The notes: generated by a model from the letters alone, not told the origin. Shown: positions 24,955 through 34,474, numbered from the stretch's first letter. The stretch: DNA of 38,557 nt from Candidatus Lambdaproteobacteria bacterium RIFOXYD2_FULL_56_26 (GCA_001783715.1 MFNF01000016.1:1-38557), one strand, 5' to 3'. Made by a program: numbers and translations.

Positions 24955-27396
24955 TTGAGCTGGAAAAAGCGGATTTTGTTCCTGGCTTTTTGCCTGATCC
25001 CTTGGGGCTCGAATCTTGAGGCACAGGTCGGCCTTTTGGGCACCACCGGCACAGGGGGCAAACCCTCCTCCCTGGTGCTCGAAGGGGACCTCTACGACTA
25101 CAACCGGGAGACCGAGATTTTGTCCTACCACAACCCCAAGGCTACCTTTGGGGATGCGGAGTTGATGGCCAAAAATCTAGTTTACGACAAAAAAAAGGGC
25201 ATCCTAGAGTTCACCGGCCAACTGGTGATCCGGGCCCAAAACTACCTGATCACCGCCCAAAGAGGCAGTTACGACCTCAACTTCAAGCTGCTTGAAGCCG
25301 ACTCAATCAGCCTGTACGACTATGTAAACCAAACCTACCTGAGCGCAAAAAGGCTGGTCCAAAAAGGCCCCCAGCGGTTTGACATCACCGATGCCACCTT
25401 GACCGTCTGCAACCCGGACCAACCGGCTTGGCAGTTCTACAGCTCCTTTATCGCCTACGACATAGACAATTACGCCTATTCGGTCCACACGGTGCTCACC
25501 TTTTACGAGCTGCCCATCCTCTACCTCCCAGCCACCGCTTGGCCGACCAAAAAAGGCCGGGCTTCGGGGTTTTTGGCCCCCCTGGTCAGCTCGAAGTTGG
25601 GCGACCCGGACCGGAACAAAAACTACGGCAGTCGGGTCCAGATTCCCTACTTTTGGGCGATCGACAAGGACCAGGACCTGACCTTCACCCCGGACCTGAT
25701 CCAACGCCGGGGCACCGGTCTGGGCCTGGACTACCGCTGGGCCTTTGTCCCCGGCATGGCGGGGGAAGCCAAGTTTTGGGGAGTGGACGAGAACTTACAA
25801 CAACGAAACCTCGACCGGGAGCCCCTGGGCGGCTTGACCAAAGACCAGGTGACCCCCTTCGGGCAAAGGTACGACTACAGCTTCGACCACCGGCAGAACC
25901 TCGGCCCCGGACAGCTCTTTTTGCACCAGGATGGCCGGAGTGACAACGAGGTGGAAAAGGAGTACCAAGACTTAAGGATCGGCACCCAAAACCGCTACAA
26001 CCGGGGGGCCAGTTGGGTTGCCCCTTGGTCGGGCGGGGGCCTCACCTTGGCCCATGAACAGTCCGATGCCTACCTCTACCCCTCGATCTTTGACCGATCG
26101 ACCGATGCAGACACCCACCTGAGCCGGGTGGGTTACGTAGCGGTCAACCAGCGGTTCAACACAATCGCCGGGAGCCCTCTGAGCCTGGGCAGCTTTGGCT
26201 CCTGGGCGGACTACCAAAGGCGCTACGGCTGGAAGGGCAACCTTTCTACCGCCGCCTTGGAGGCGGAATTCCCCTTCCACCTGGATTTTTTGAACCTGAT
26301 CCCTTCGGGGCGCAGGGACTTTTTCCAGCTGGACCCCACCTACAGCTACAACCGCACCGAGACCGAAGACCCGAGTTTTGTAACCCGAAATAACCGCAAA
26401 GCCTGGTCGGTGGACAAAAAGCGACTGGAGACCAACTTTGAGGTCTTCCAAGTCTTTACCGATGCCCAAGGCTGGGGCAAGAGCCGGGTGGGCTTTCGGC
26501 CCAGGGTAATCTATGAGGAGGTCTCGGACGTGGACCAAAGGGCCGGATTGGCCCAGAGCCCCTACAACCACAGCCTCACCCCCCTCGGCCAAGGGGAAGG
26601 CCCCGCCGGGGACTACCGCCGTTGGGGGGCGATGTTCGTGGCCCCCCTGTACAGCTACCAAACCCTGACCTACAAACTGGAGACCCGTTACCTGACCAAG
26701 GACCGGACCAGCAAGGCGGTCCGCAGCTTTTTTACCCTCGACTTCACCCAGCCCTACAACCTGGGCCGGAAAAAAACCTTGGAAGAAATCGCCGCCACCT
26801 ACCTGGGGCCGCAGGTGCCCGAAGGGTTGCAGGAAACCAAGCTGGGCAACCCCCAGATGCCCTTACGGGTCAACCTGGGCCTTTCCCCGACCGACGGGCT
26901 TACCTTGGGGCTGTTTTACCGGTATGACCACGAACTGGGCCGGATGGTGGAAAACCGGGTTTCCCTGGGCTCTAAAAGCTTTGAGGGCCACAGCCTGACC
27001 TTGGGCTACACCGACAACAACAAGGCCTACATGGAGCTGGACGGCACCAACCACGCCCAAGCCAAAACCTACAGCCTGGACCAGATTTTTGTCCTGACCG
27101 ACCGCCAAAGCCTGCACCTGATGGGTCAGTGGGACTTGAGCCGCAGCGATGCCGCCTACCTCTACTCCCGGGACAACGAAACCCAAAGGCTGGAACGGCA
27201 GTTGACCAAAGGTGTGGTCGAATGGAGTCTCGGTCATTCCTGTTTTGACTACAAAATTGCCTACCAGGAAGAGATCATCCTCGACCAACTGGGCAACCAA
27301 CCCTTGGAGGCCCTAGACCGGCGGATCACCTTCGCCATGGTGCTGGCCAAGTGGCCGAGCAGCTCCAACCCTTACCAACGGAACCTCCGGTACTGA
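24955..27396 (+). CDS. lptD: LPS-assembly protein LptD
   Basis: LptD is the outer-membrane barrel that, with lipoprotein LptE, inserts lipopolysaccharide into the outer leaflet. The 813-residue protein has a signal peptide ending near LEA-Q, a periplasmic OstA-like beta-jellyroll (about 45-190; LVYDKKKGILEFTGQLVIRA is a typical strand pair), the conserved LPATAWPTKKGRASGFLAP segment and a long barrel domain ending NLRY with a terminal aromatic residue. Mature Cys are only C152 (TLTVCNPD) and C763 (GHSCFDYK). The start is TTG 24955, backed by GGGAG five bases upstream. No LptE is obvious next door, although the lipoprotein gene two places downstream is in a suitable position. Confidence 0.92.
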   Translation: MSWKKRILFLAFCLIPWGSNLEAQVGLLGTTGTGGKPSSLVLEGDLYDYNRETEILSYHNPKATFGDAELMAKNLVYDKKKGILEFTGQLVIRAQNYLITAQRGSYDLNFKLLEADSISLYDYVNQTYLSAKRLVQKGPQRFDITDATLTVCNPDQPAWQFYSSFIAYDIDNYAYSVHTVLTFYELPILYLPATAWPTKKGRASGFLAPLVSSKLGDPDRNKNYGSRVQIPYFWAIDKDQDLTFTPDLIQRRGTGLGLDYRWAFVPGMAGEAKFWGVDENLQQRNLDREPLGGLTKDQVTPFGQRYDYSFDHRQNLGPGQLFLHQDGRSDNEVEKEYQDLRIGTQNRYNRGASWVAPWSGGGLTLAHEQSDAYLYPSIFDRSTDADTHLSRVGYVAVNQRFNTIAGSPLSLGSFGSWADYQRRYGWKGNLSTAALEAEFPFHLDFLNLIPSGRRDFFQLDPTYSYNRTETEDPSFVTRNNRKAWSVDKKRLETNFEVFQVFTDAQGWGKSRVGFRPRVIYEEVSDVDQRAGLAQSPYNHSLTPLGQGEGPAGDYRRWGAMFVAPLYSYQTLTYKLETRYLTKDRTSKAVRSFFTLDFTQPYNLGRKKTLEEIAATYLGPQVPEGLQETKLGNPQMPLRVNLGLSPTDGLTLGLFYRYDHELGRMVENRVSLGSKSFEGHSLTLGYTDNNKAYMELDGTNHAQAKTYSLDQIFVLTDRQSLHLMGQWDLSRSDAAYLYSRDNETQRLERQLTKGVVEWSLGHSCFDYKIAYQEEIILDQLGNQPLEALDRRITFAMVLAKWPSSSNPYQRNLRY

Positions 27397-27398
27397 CC

Positions 27399-28052
27399 AT
27401 GAAAGCCCTGACCCTTCTCTTGTTGAGCTTGGCTTTGGCGGTTTCGGTGCGGGCGGAATTGCTCCGTCCTTCCCAGCGACCTACCGAAGAGGGGATCTTG
27501 TTGGCCGAACGGGTTTGGGCCTGCCAAATCGGTTATGGCTTGGAAAACGACCAATTGCAACCCCAGCAGCAGTTGGTCTTGGACCCAAACACCCCCAACC
27601 CCTACAGCCCCGGCCAAAATCCGGGGCGGCCCGGCTACCTGGGGCTGGGCTGTTTGATGGAAGGGGCCTATTTCGACTACAGTTTTGTGGACAAAACCTT
27701 GGGTCTAGCTCCGGGGTTTGAGGCTTTCGGCAAACCTTGGAATTCCTTGAGCTACCGGTTGGACCTGCTTTCGGTGGGGGGCAGTTTGCGCCTCCTGGCC
27801 CACTGGACCTACCTGGACCTGGGGCTGACCGAGTACAACCTGAGTTACCGGCTGGGCTATTTCCCCACCGACCCGACCCAAAACGTAAGCTCCGAGATCC
27901 TCAAACAAACGGGCCAGCTGGTGCACCTGCGGCTCCGCCAGTCTTTAGGTGCCCATCTGTTTGCCAGTTACGAAAACTACCACAACCCGGATGCCAACGG
28001 CTTTGTCCGCTCGATCTCCAAGGGTGGGATCAACTTGATGATCAGGTTTTGA
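27399..28052 (+). CDS. Secreted, probable outer-membrane protein
   Basis: No named family recognised. From ATG 27399 the product is 217 residues: signal peptide MKALTLLLLSLALAVSVRA before ELLRP, then alternating Tyr/Leu/Gly-rich strands (FDYSFVDKTLGLAPG, SYRLDLLSVGGSLRLLAHWTY) and a terminal Phe (INLMIRF), as expected of a small beta barrel. Two mature cysteines (WACQIG, GLGCLM) may form a disulfide. The start lies 3 bases after the lptD stop and its own stop is 3 bases before the next ATG, so lptD, this gene and the lipoprotein are one tight unit. A longer open frame upstream overlaps lptD and loses the signal peptide. Confidence 0.7.
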   Translation: MKALTLLLLSLALAVSVRAELLRPSQRPTEEGILLAERVWACQIGYGLENDQLQPQQQLVLDPNTPNPYSPGQNPGRPGYLGLGCLMEGAYFDYSFVDKTLGLAPGFEAFGKPWNSLSYRLDLLSVGGSLRLLAHWTYLDLGLTEYNLSYRLGYFPTDPTQNVSSEILKQTGQLVHLRLRQSLGAHLFASYENYHNPDANGFVRSISKGGINLMIRF

Positions 28053-28054
28053 CC

Positions 28055-28978
28055 ATGAAAAGGCAGGGCCAAAGGATTACCCACCTCCGTTCCCTTTTTG
28101 TTGGGGTCTTGGGGCTGCTCTGGCTGGCCGGTTGCGGCCACAAGACCGCCCCCGAGCCCTACGGCACCGGCGATGCCGCCTTGCCCGCCCCCCAGAAGCT
28201 CTCAATTTGGTTTGAGCCAGAGGGGCTGGTGGTCCGGTTTTATCCCCCCGGCGGCTCGGTGGGTGAACGGCGGGACAACCGTTGGCAACAAACCTTGTAC
28301 CGGCTGCACTTCACCTACCCTGAAGCAGGTTGCAGTGCCTGCACCCCCACCCGGGAAGGCTGGCTTTCCACCACCGGAGAAGGCCCGGTCGAGGCAGGTG
28401 CGGTTTGGTCCGGGCCGGACCCAAAAGGGGCCCAAGCCACCACCCTGGAGGACTTGGCCATCGAGATGCGGTTGCCCAAAAGCCTCTTTGACCCCCAAAA
28501 ACGGTTGTTTGTGAACCTGGACTACCTCAACCCCAACGGTGACCCCAGCCGCAGCAGCCCTTCGTTGGAAGTCCATATCCCCACCCCGGTCCCGCTCCCC
28601 CGATTGGGCAAGGTCAGCCTGACCTGCGTCCAAACCTGGAAGCCGGAAGACACAACCCCGGCGACTGAAGCCGGAGCCGCCTCAACTCCGGCGGGAAAAG
28701 CCCCCAGCCCCACCAACCCCCCTTGCCTCCAACGGCTTTTGCACCTGACTTGGAAGTTGGTGCTAGCTCGGTCCCTGCAACGGATCGACCCCAACGGCGG
28801 GATCTACGAAGAACAGGAAAACTACGGCCTTCGGCTTTTCAACGAACCAGGCCAACCCCTGACCGACCTGCCCCTTTTGACCGGCGAAGCCGAACTGACC
28901 GTCCCCCCTGGCAAACTCTTCGCCCGCCACCAAGACCCCTTCGGGAATCTTTCGGAGAAGGTGGAGGTGGGGGAGTAG
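28055..28978 (+). CDS. Lipoprotein of unknown function in the lptD operon
   Basis: The 307-residue product has a type II signal peptide with lipobox LAGC; C27 is the lipidated residue. It is followed by GHKTAPEPYG, a short Pro-containing tether common in this class. The mature part is mostly beta-rich (LSIWFEPEGLVVRFYPPGG, TLYRLHFTYPEAGC) with a Thr/Pro/Ala linker at about residues 205-225 and a second beta segment to the end. Two repeated beta modules, perhaps fibronectin-like, are my reading. The residue after the lipidated Cys is Gly, not Asp, so outer-membrane targeting is plausible. By position it could assist LptD, but it does not resemble LptE closely enough to say so. Confidence 0.7.
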   Translation: MKRQGQRITHLRSLFVGVLGLLWLAGCGHKTAPEPYGTGDAALPAPQKLSIWFEPEGLVVRFYPPGGSVGERRDNRWQQTLYRLHFTYPEAGCSACTPTREGWLSTTGEGPVEAGAVWSGPDPKGAQATTLEDLAIEMRLPKSLFDPQKRLFVNLDYLNPNGDPSRSSPSLEVHIPTPVPLPRLGKVSLTCVQTWKPEDTTPATEAGAASTPAGKAPSPTNPPCLQRLLHLTWKLVLARSLQRIDPNGGIYEEQENYGLRLFNEPGQPLTDLPLLTGEAELTVPPGKLFARHQDPFGNLSEKVEVGE

Positions 28979-29010
28979 GGTTCTTTTTCCCCTGACGTTT
29001 TGATTTTTTA

Positions 29011-29024
29011 GGTCTAAAAAGACC
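29011..29024. other. Short hairpin in the gap after the lptD operon
   Basis: GGTCT and AGACC form a 5-bp stem with an AAAA loop, inside an AT-rich stretch (T6 before it, A5 after it) 33 bases past the lipoprotein stop. It overlaps an alternative palindrome TTTTTAG/CTAAAAA. It may be a weak terminator; the stem is short. Confidence 0.25.
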
Positions 29025-29075
29025 ATAAAAAGGTCTGTTCCAAACAAAATTCAACCTCTCTTCTGCTGCAACCAA

Positions 29076-30362
29076 ATGGAACCCAACCACCTCCCGAGCG
29101 ACCCAGGCCAAGAGAAAAGACAAACTTCAATGGGATTTGCCTTTGTTTGGGCCTTGTTCTCCCTCCTCTTCACCTGCCTTTTTCAATTTTTCTTAGACTG
29201 CCCCTCTGGCAAGGTTTACTCCCGCCCCTTACGTTTGCTCTTCTTGTTGGGCCTGTTTGGTTGGGGTGCACGGCCAGAGGGCTGGTTATTGCGTCTGCTA
29301 CAGTATTTACACAAACAACAGATTGAACCTAGGGATGTCCTTTTGGTCTTGGTTTCAGCCCCCTTTGTGGGTCTGGTCTGGTACTGGCGGAATCAGGACA
29401 AAATCAGAGAACTGGAGACCAAGGAAAGGGAAGTCAAAACCAAAGAAGACGAACTGGCTACCACCAAACTTCACCGGCAGATCGAACAACGGAAGCTGCA
29501 CCGAGAGGAATTGGGGACCTTGGCAGCGGAATTGGTTTCAGAGGATAAAAATGTGGCAGTACAGGCCTATTTGGATTTGGCCGAATATGCTGAAGGTCCC
29601 GAAGAGGACCGGGTTACCCGGAAGGCCCAGAATATAATTCTGGTAAATTTTTATGAAAAAATCCGTGAAAAGGACCAAAAAAACCGAGCGGATTTGCACG
29701 ATGCAATAGTTTCAATGGTATTTCCCGGGGTAAGCGAAAAATCAAAAGAGCCTGAGTATTCGAAGGAAGTGTTTGAAACCGCAAAAAAGATCGATGTAGC
29801 AGTGTTTAAAGCGATTACAACGGATTTCGCATTGTGGATAAAAGAATACTTGGGCTCCGATTTGTCTTTGAAATTAAAAAATGAAAAGCCTGCAAAATTG
29901 CAAATCTATTTCCAATATTTTGACCCAGATCGGCTGCCCAAGGACCGGTTGGAGGCCAAATTTCATTACTGTTCCTTTGCAGGGATCAAATTTGAGAATT
30001 CGCTTTTTTAAAATTGCATTATTTCTGGAAGTTATTTCAGGGATTGTACCTTTTCAGGTGACCTGGAGGATTTTGCAATTCATGAGTCAATCCTGGAGGA
30101 TTGTGCGTTCCAGCCCAACGACAAACAAAAAAGTGCTGGTATCAGAATTATTATGGGCAAGGTCATGAATTGCTCTTCAGAAAACCCAATGCTCGAACTT
30201 CATAACTGTTTGTTGCTTTCAGATCCCAAGGCTTTTAGCTGCAAAAACGAAGATTCTGAGATCGGTTGGCCAATTGTTACTAGTTACAAAAATTGGGAAC
30301 GCGATTTTATAGACAACCTAGTGATAGATGAGCACCTAAGGACCGATTCGGAACTCCCCTAA
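29076..30362 (+). pseudogene. Membrane / coiled-coil / pentapeptide protein interrupted by one in-frame TAA at 30009-30011
   Basis: The first 311 codons encode hydrophobic segments at about residues 20-40, 50-66 and 87-104, a charged coiled coil (about 105-155), an alpha-helical region, and then pentapeptide-like repeats (HYCSF AGIKF ENSLF). A TAA stops this frame, but the same frame continues open for another 116 codons (30012-30359). It resumes the five-residue register at once: NCII, SGSYF, RDCTF, SGDL, then a mixed tail ending DSELP. One base change (for example CAA or GAA to TAA) would explain it. The first half uses GC-rich codons like its neighbours; from about 29640 on it becomes AT-rich, so the gene is a compositional mosaic. 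Either the product is truncated to 311 residues or the stop is an error or is read through. An alternative start is ATG 29130. No function assigned. Confidence 0.65.
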
Positions 30363-30424
30363 CCTCTTCCCCCCTTGAGAAAATCCCCGGTTCCTTATAG
30401 GCTGCTTGGAACCACCGGAGGTCC

Positions 30425-32209
30425 ATGGGTTTTCGTTTTGTTGTTGTTCTGTCCTTGTTGCTTGCCTTGAGCCTGTCCGGCTGTAGTTGGATGGAGCCCG
30501 ACCCGGCCCAGGAACTGGCCCGGATCAAAGGCGGAGCCCCGGCCTATGTGGAGGCGTTACAAAAGCAGCTCGGTGAGGAAAACCAGGATGCCTTTTTGTA
30601 CTACCAACTCGCCTGGGCCTACCATTTCCAAGGGCAGAACCAAGAGGCCCTGACGGCGGTAAAAACGGCGCTGAACCTCAAGCCCCTTTCCCCCAAGTAC
30701 CGCCTTTTGGCCGGTCAAATCGAGCAGGACCTGGGGGACCATTTTGCGGCGGTGAGCCTTTTTTCCAGCGCCCTGAAGTTGGACAACCGGCTGCTGGAGG
30801 GGTACCTGGGGCTGGCCAAAAGCCTGGAGGCGACCGGAAAACCCCAGGATGCCTTGGTCCAACTGGAGTTGGCCCTCGCCATCGAGCCCTTGTATTTTGA
30901 GGCCCACCTGGCCTGGGTCCGGGTTTCCCTGCTGGACAAGGAACACCCCAAAGACCTGAGCCTTCTGGTCGAACGGATGGAAGAGGCCCTCAAGATCAAA
31001 CCCAATTCCCAAGAAGGCACCTTGCTGCTCGCCCAGCTGTACCAGTCCAGCGGAGCCGGGTTCCGTTCCCGGTTGCTGCTGGAAGACTGGCTGGCTCGGT
31101 TTGGGGAGGACGAACGGATGTTGGGAGAACTGGCCCGGGACTACGCCCAAAGCGGCGAAGAGGAAGAGGCGCTGCTAATCCTGGCCCGACAAAAAAATCC
31201 GGACCCCGGCTCCATGGACCTCAAGCTTCGGCTCCGGCAAGGCAAGGTTTCACCTGAACAGTTGCTCACCGAGCTACAAGAGGAACTGAAAAAAAATCCC
31301 GGCTCCATTTCCCTGATGCTCTTTGAAGCGGAGATGCTCTACAACCTGGGGCAATACGACCAAGCGGAGCGGAGCCTGCAAAAGGTTTTGCGGTTTGAGC
31401 CCAAAAACGCCAAGGCCTACCTGGGGCTGGCCAAGGTCTATGTGGGTCAATCGGACTACCGGGGAGAGGAGCAGGCCCTCGACCGGGCCTTGGCGCTCGC
31501 TCCCGGCAGCCTGGAAGTCCGGCTGAGCTACCTGGAAAGTTTGGTCCGCAGGGGCCTGTTTGCCGAGGCCTCGGCCCAGGTCAACCAGCTCAAACTGGAG
31601 GGGGAGAACCGCCGGTTGTTGCTGCTCAAAGGCTATCTGGCCCAACAAAGGGGAGACTACGCCGAGGCGGAAGAATGGATCAAAAAGGCCCAAAAACAGG
31701 GCACCGATCTGGCCTCCCAACTGGCGCTGGCCAAGCTTGAAATCGCCCGCGGCCAGGAGGAAACCGGTATCGCCCGAGCCAAGGAGGCCTTTAAGCTCCA
31801 GCCTGAAGACATGGAAACAAGGCTGGTTTTGGCCCAAGGGTACCTAGCGGCCGGACAGGACGAGGCGCTGGAGGAACTGCTCAAACCCCTGGTCTCAAGC
31901 CACCGGGGCGAAGGCCGGGCCCACCTGATCCTGGCCCGCTCTCGGCTCAACCGGGGCCAGCTTGCTTCCGCCGCCGGGTTCCTTGAAGACGGACTCAAAA
32001 CTTGGCCCCGCCAACCCGACATGGTCCAGCTTTACACCGCCGTGCTGGGCTTTTTGGGCCGGTACAAGGAAGCCATTCCGGTCTTGGAGGAAATGCAGCG
32101 ATTTAACCACCGGTACAGCGAACTGTTTGGCTACCGGTTGTGGGAGTTCTACCAAAAGGCGGGCATGACCCGTCAATTCAACCAATACCGCCTGCCTTCG
32201 GACCGCTGA
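30425..32209 (+). CDS. TPR-repeat lipoprotein
   Basis: The 594-residue product has a lipoprotein signal peptide (MGFRFVVVLSLLLALSLSGC, lipidated C20). It then consists almost wholly of tetratricopeptide-type helical repeats from about residue 40 to 590; clear examples are AFLYYQLAWAYHFQGQNQEAL, AYLGLAKVYVGQSDYRGEEQAL and a final AVLGFLGRYKEAIPVLEEM. Such proteins are membrane-anchored scaffolds; here it probably faces the periplasm. GGAGG lies three bases before ATG 30425. Its stop overlaps the lspA start by one base (TGATG), so it is co-translated with the peptidase that matures its own lipid-modified precursor. Codon usage returns to the GC-rich norm after the mosaic gene upstream. Confidence 0.88.
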   Translation: MGFRFVVVLSLLLALSLSGCSWMEPDPAQELARIKGGAPAYVEALQKQLGEENQDAFLYYQLAWAYHFQGQNQEALTAVKTALNLKPLSPKYRLLAGQIEQDLGDHFAAVSLFSSALKLDNRLLEGYLGLAKSLEATGKPQDALVQLELALAIEPLYFEAHLAWVRVSLLDKEHPKDLSLLVERMEEALKIKPNSQEGTLLLAQLYQSSGAGFRSRLLLEDWLARFGEDERMLGELARDYAQSGEEEEALLILARQKNPDPGSMDLKLRLRQGKVSPEQLLTELQEELKKNPGSISLMLFEAEMLYNLGQYDQAERSLQKVLRFEPKNAKAYLGLAKVYVGQSDYRGEEQALDRALALAPGSLEVRLSYLESLVRRGLFAEASAQVNQLKLEGENRRLLLLKGYLAQQRGDYAEAEEWIKKAQKQGTDLASQLALAKLEIARGQEETGIARAKEAFKLQPEDMETRLVLAQGYLAAGQDEALEELLKPLVSSHRGEGRAHLILARSRLNRGQLASAAGFLEDGLKTWPRQPDMVQLYTAVLGFLGRYKEAIPVLEEMQRFNHRYSELFGYRLWEFYQKAGMTRQFNQYRLPSDR

Positions 32210-32679
32210 TGGGCTATTTGCTGATGACCTTTGCCCTGGTGGGGCTCGACCAACTGCTCAAGGTTTGGGTCCGGGCCAGCCTGACCGCCAACGATCTGGT
32301 GGAGGTGATCCCCAACCTGATCCACCTGACCTACCAGGAAAACCGGGGGATCAGTTTTTCCCTGCTCTCCCAAATGCCCGAAAGCTTGCGGCAACCCAGC
32401 TTGGCGGGGATCTCGGCCTTGGTGATCATGGGGCTGTCCGGGTACTTGGCCAAACAATGGTCTCAACTCGACCCTTGGGAGAAGCTGGGCTACCACCTGA
32501 TCCTGGCCGGGGCGCTGGGCAACCTGATCGACCGGACCTTCCGGGGCTCGGTGACCGACTACATGTACTTCCATTTTTACCAAACCTCCTTTTTTGTCAA
32601 CAATCTGGCCGACGACCTGATCAGCATTGGTTTTGTAGTCGTCCTGCTGCACAGTTTCCGACAACGACATGGCCGATAA
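32209..32679 (+). CDS. lspA: Lipoprotein signal peptidase (signal peptidase II)
   Basis: LspA is the inner-membrane aspartic peptidase that removes signal peptides from diacylglyceryl-modified prolipoproteins. About 156 residues with four membrane helices is normal. Conserved boxes: DQLLKVWV near the N-terminus, NRGISFSLL, LAGALGNLIDR with catalytic D108, and FFVNNLADDLI with catalytic D135 (canonical FNxAD; here VNNLADD). ATG 32209 overlaps the TPR-lipoprotein stop. The open frame extends upstream but without the right N-terminus. The 3' end overlaps the UbiD-family gene by 11 bases. Confidence 0.93.
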   Translation: MGYLLMTFALVGLDQLLKVWVRASLTANDLVEVIPNLIHLTYQENRGISFSLLSQMPESLRQPSLAGISALVIMGLSGYLAKQWSQLDPWEKLGYHLILAGALGNLIDRTFRGSVTDYMYFHFYQTSFFVNNLADDLISIGFVVVLLHSFRQRHGR

Positions 32680-34447
32680 ACCGCTCACCTCGACCCGCGC
32701 CCTGGTGGAGCGGCTGGATGCAAACCAGGAGCTCTGGCGCTTTGAAGCAGAGATCGACCCCAACCTGGAGCTGGCCGAGGTGCAACGTCTGGTCAGCGCC
32801 AAAAAAGGCCCGGCGATTTTGTTCACCAAGGTCAAGGGCACCAAGTTCCCGGTGGCCACCAATCTGTACGGGTCCACCCGCCGGATGGACTTGGCCTTTG
32901 GAGACCGGCCCAAACGGTTCATCGAAGAACTGGCCCAAACGGCGCTCAACCTGATGCCCCCCACCCCCAAGAAGCTTTGGGCCGCCCGAGGCTTGGCCTT
33001 GGAAGGGATCAAGGTGGGCCTGAAAAACAAATCCACCGGGCCGGTCTTGGCCGGAAAAATCGAACCGGTGGACCTGACCCAACTGCCCCAGCTCAAAAGT
33101 TGGCCCGAAGACGGCGGACCCTTTGTCACCTTGCCTTTGGTTTATACCCAAAGCCCCAAGACCGGCAAAGGCAACCTGGGCATGTACCGGATTCAGCTTT
33201 TTGACCAAACCACCACGGGGATGCACATCCAAATCCACCGGGGCGGCGGTTATCATCTCCATGAAGCGGAGGGGCTGAACCAACCTCTGCCTGCCCGTAT
33301 CTTTGTTGGCGGCCCTCCGGCCCTGACCTTGGCGGCGGTGGCTCCTTTGCCCGAAGACATCCCCGAACTGGTTTTTGCCAGCCTGTTGATGGGCCAACGG
33401 CTGGAAGTGGGGACCTTGGATTCTCTCAAGATTCGTATGGCCTTGGAAGCGGACTTTATGATCTCAGGCCTTATCCCGCCGCACCAGCGCCGCCCTGAAG
33501 GTCCCTTTGGGGACCATTACGGCTACTACAGCCTCCAGCATGACTACCCCTTTTTGCAGGTCCAAAGCCTGCACCACCGCAAGGATGCCATCTGGCCCGC
33601 CACGGTGGTGGGCCGTCCTCCCCAGGAGGACCATTACATTGCCGAATACCTCCAAGAGCTTTTGGAGCCCCTTTTCCCCCTGGTGATGCACCAGATCAAA
33701 AAGGTGTGGGCCTTTGAGGAATCAGGGGTGCACAGCCTAGCCGGGGCGCTGGTCAAAAACCGCTACCCCAAGGAGGCCTTCACTGCCGCCCTGCGCATCC
33801 TCTCCGAAGGCCAGTTGTCCCTGACCAAGTTCCTGTTGGTCACCGACCAAGAAGTTAATGTCAAGGACTTCCGGGCCTTGATCACCAAGATTTTGGAACG
33901 GGCGGACCTCAGGACCGACCTGTTTGTGCTTTCCAACATCGCCCAAGACACCTTGGACTACACCGGCCCCAAGGTGAACGAAGGCAGCAAGGCGATCCTG
34001 ATGGGCCTGGGGGAAAAGAAGCGAGAGCTAGCCCCCCATTGGGAAGGCCCCTTTGTGGAGCCCCGGTTGTTGGCGGCCCACCTCTTTTGCCCCGGCGTGC
34101 TTTGTGTGGGCGGAGTGCCTTACGACCAAGCCCAGGACCTGGGGGCCAAGTTGGCCCTGGAACCTTCGATCCAAGGGTTCTCTTGGGTGGTGCTCTTAGA
34201 CGACCCAAAGGCCGCCGCCCAAAGCAACGAGGACTTTGTCTGGCACTGTTTCACCCGCTTCGAGCCCGCCGCCGACCTTTACGGAGCCCAGCGGGTCGAG
34301 CGTTTCCATGTAGGGATCGAAGGGCCACTGGTGATTGATGCCCGGATGAAGCCCTGGTACCCCAAAGCCCTGACCCCGGACCCGGAGGTAGCGGCCCGGG
34401 TGCAGGAAAAATGGGGCCAAGAGATCGACCGGGTTTGTAAGGGGTAA
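32669..34447 (+). CDS. UbiD-family decarboxylase
   Basis: UbiD-type enzymes use prenylated FMN to decarboxylate aromatic or unsaturated acids, for example in ubiquinone or menaquinone synthesis. The 592-residue protein shows the family core: GMYRIQLFDQTTTGMHIQIHR, the PARIFVGGPPALTLAA block, and HQRRPEGPFGDHYGYYS with catalytic E277 and D282, then the VVGRPPQEDHYI segment. About 600 residues is longer than E. coli UbiD (near 500) and nearer to the type seen with the futalosine menaquinone route, so a quinone role is likely but the substrate is open. No UbiX flavin prenyltransferase is in the window. It starts inside lspA (11-base overlap) and is the last gene before the IS3-bordered island. 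Confidence 0.9.
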   Translation: MADKPLTSTRALVERLDANQELWRFEAEIDPNLELAEVQRLVSAKKGPAILFTKVKGTKFPVATNLYGSTRRMDLAFGDRPKRFIEELAQTALNLMPPTPKKLWAARGLALEGIKVGLKNKSTGPVLAGKIEPVDLTQLPQLKSWPEDGGPFVTLPLVYTQSPKTGKGNLGMYRIQLFDQTTTGMHIQIHRGGGYHLHEAEGLNQPLPARIFVGGPPALTLAAVAPLPEDIPELVFASLLMGQRLEVGTLDSLKIRMALEADFMISGLIPPHQRRPEGPFGDHYGYYSLQHDYPFLQVQSLHHRKDAIWPATVVGRPPQEDHYIAEYLQELLEPLFPLVMHQIKKVWAFEESGVHSLAGALVKNRYPKEAFTAALRILSEGQLSLTKFLLVTDQEVNVKDFRALITKILERADLRTDLFVLSNIAQDTLDYTGPKVNEGSKAILMGLGEKKRELAPHWEGPFVEPRLLAAHLFCPGVLCVGGVPYDQAQDLGAKLALEPSIQGFSWVVLLDDPKAAAQSNEDFVWHCFTRFEPAADLYGAQRVERFHVGIEGPLVIDARMKPWYPKALTPDPEVAARVQEKWGQEIDRVCKG

Positions 34448-34453
34448 GGGGTT

Positions 34454-34474
34454 CCAAAGGCCAGCGGCCTTAGG
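34454..34474. terminator. Hairpin just after the UbiD-family gene, no U-tract
   Basis: CCAAAGGCC (34454-34462), loop AGC, then GGCCTTAGG (34466-34474): 8 of 9 pairs. It starts 7 bases after the stop codon. No T-run follows. A nearly identical stem (CCAAAGGCC, loop GTT, GGCCCTTGG) lies at 36827-36847 after the permease gene on the other strand. Confidence 0.4.

Noticed and set aside
30003-30016. Programmed frameshift at the T6A4 run around the stop of the pentapeptide gene
   Set aside because: The downstream coding resumes in the same frame, so a frameshift would not restore it; nonsense change or read-through fits better. The stop is TAA, so selenocysteine is also excluded.
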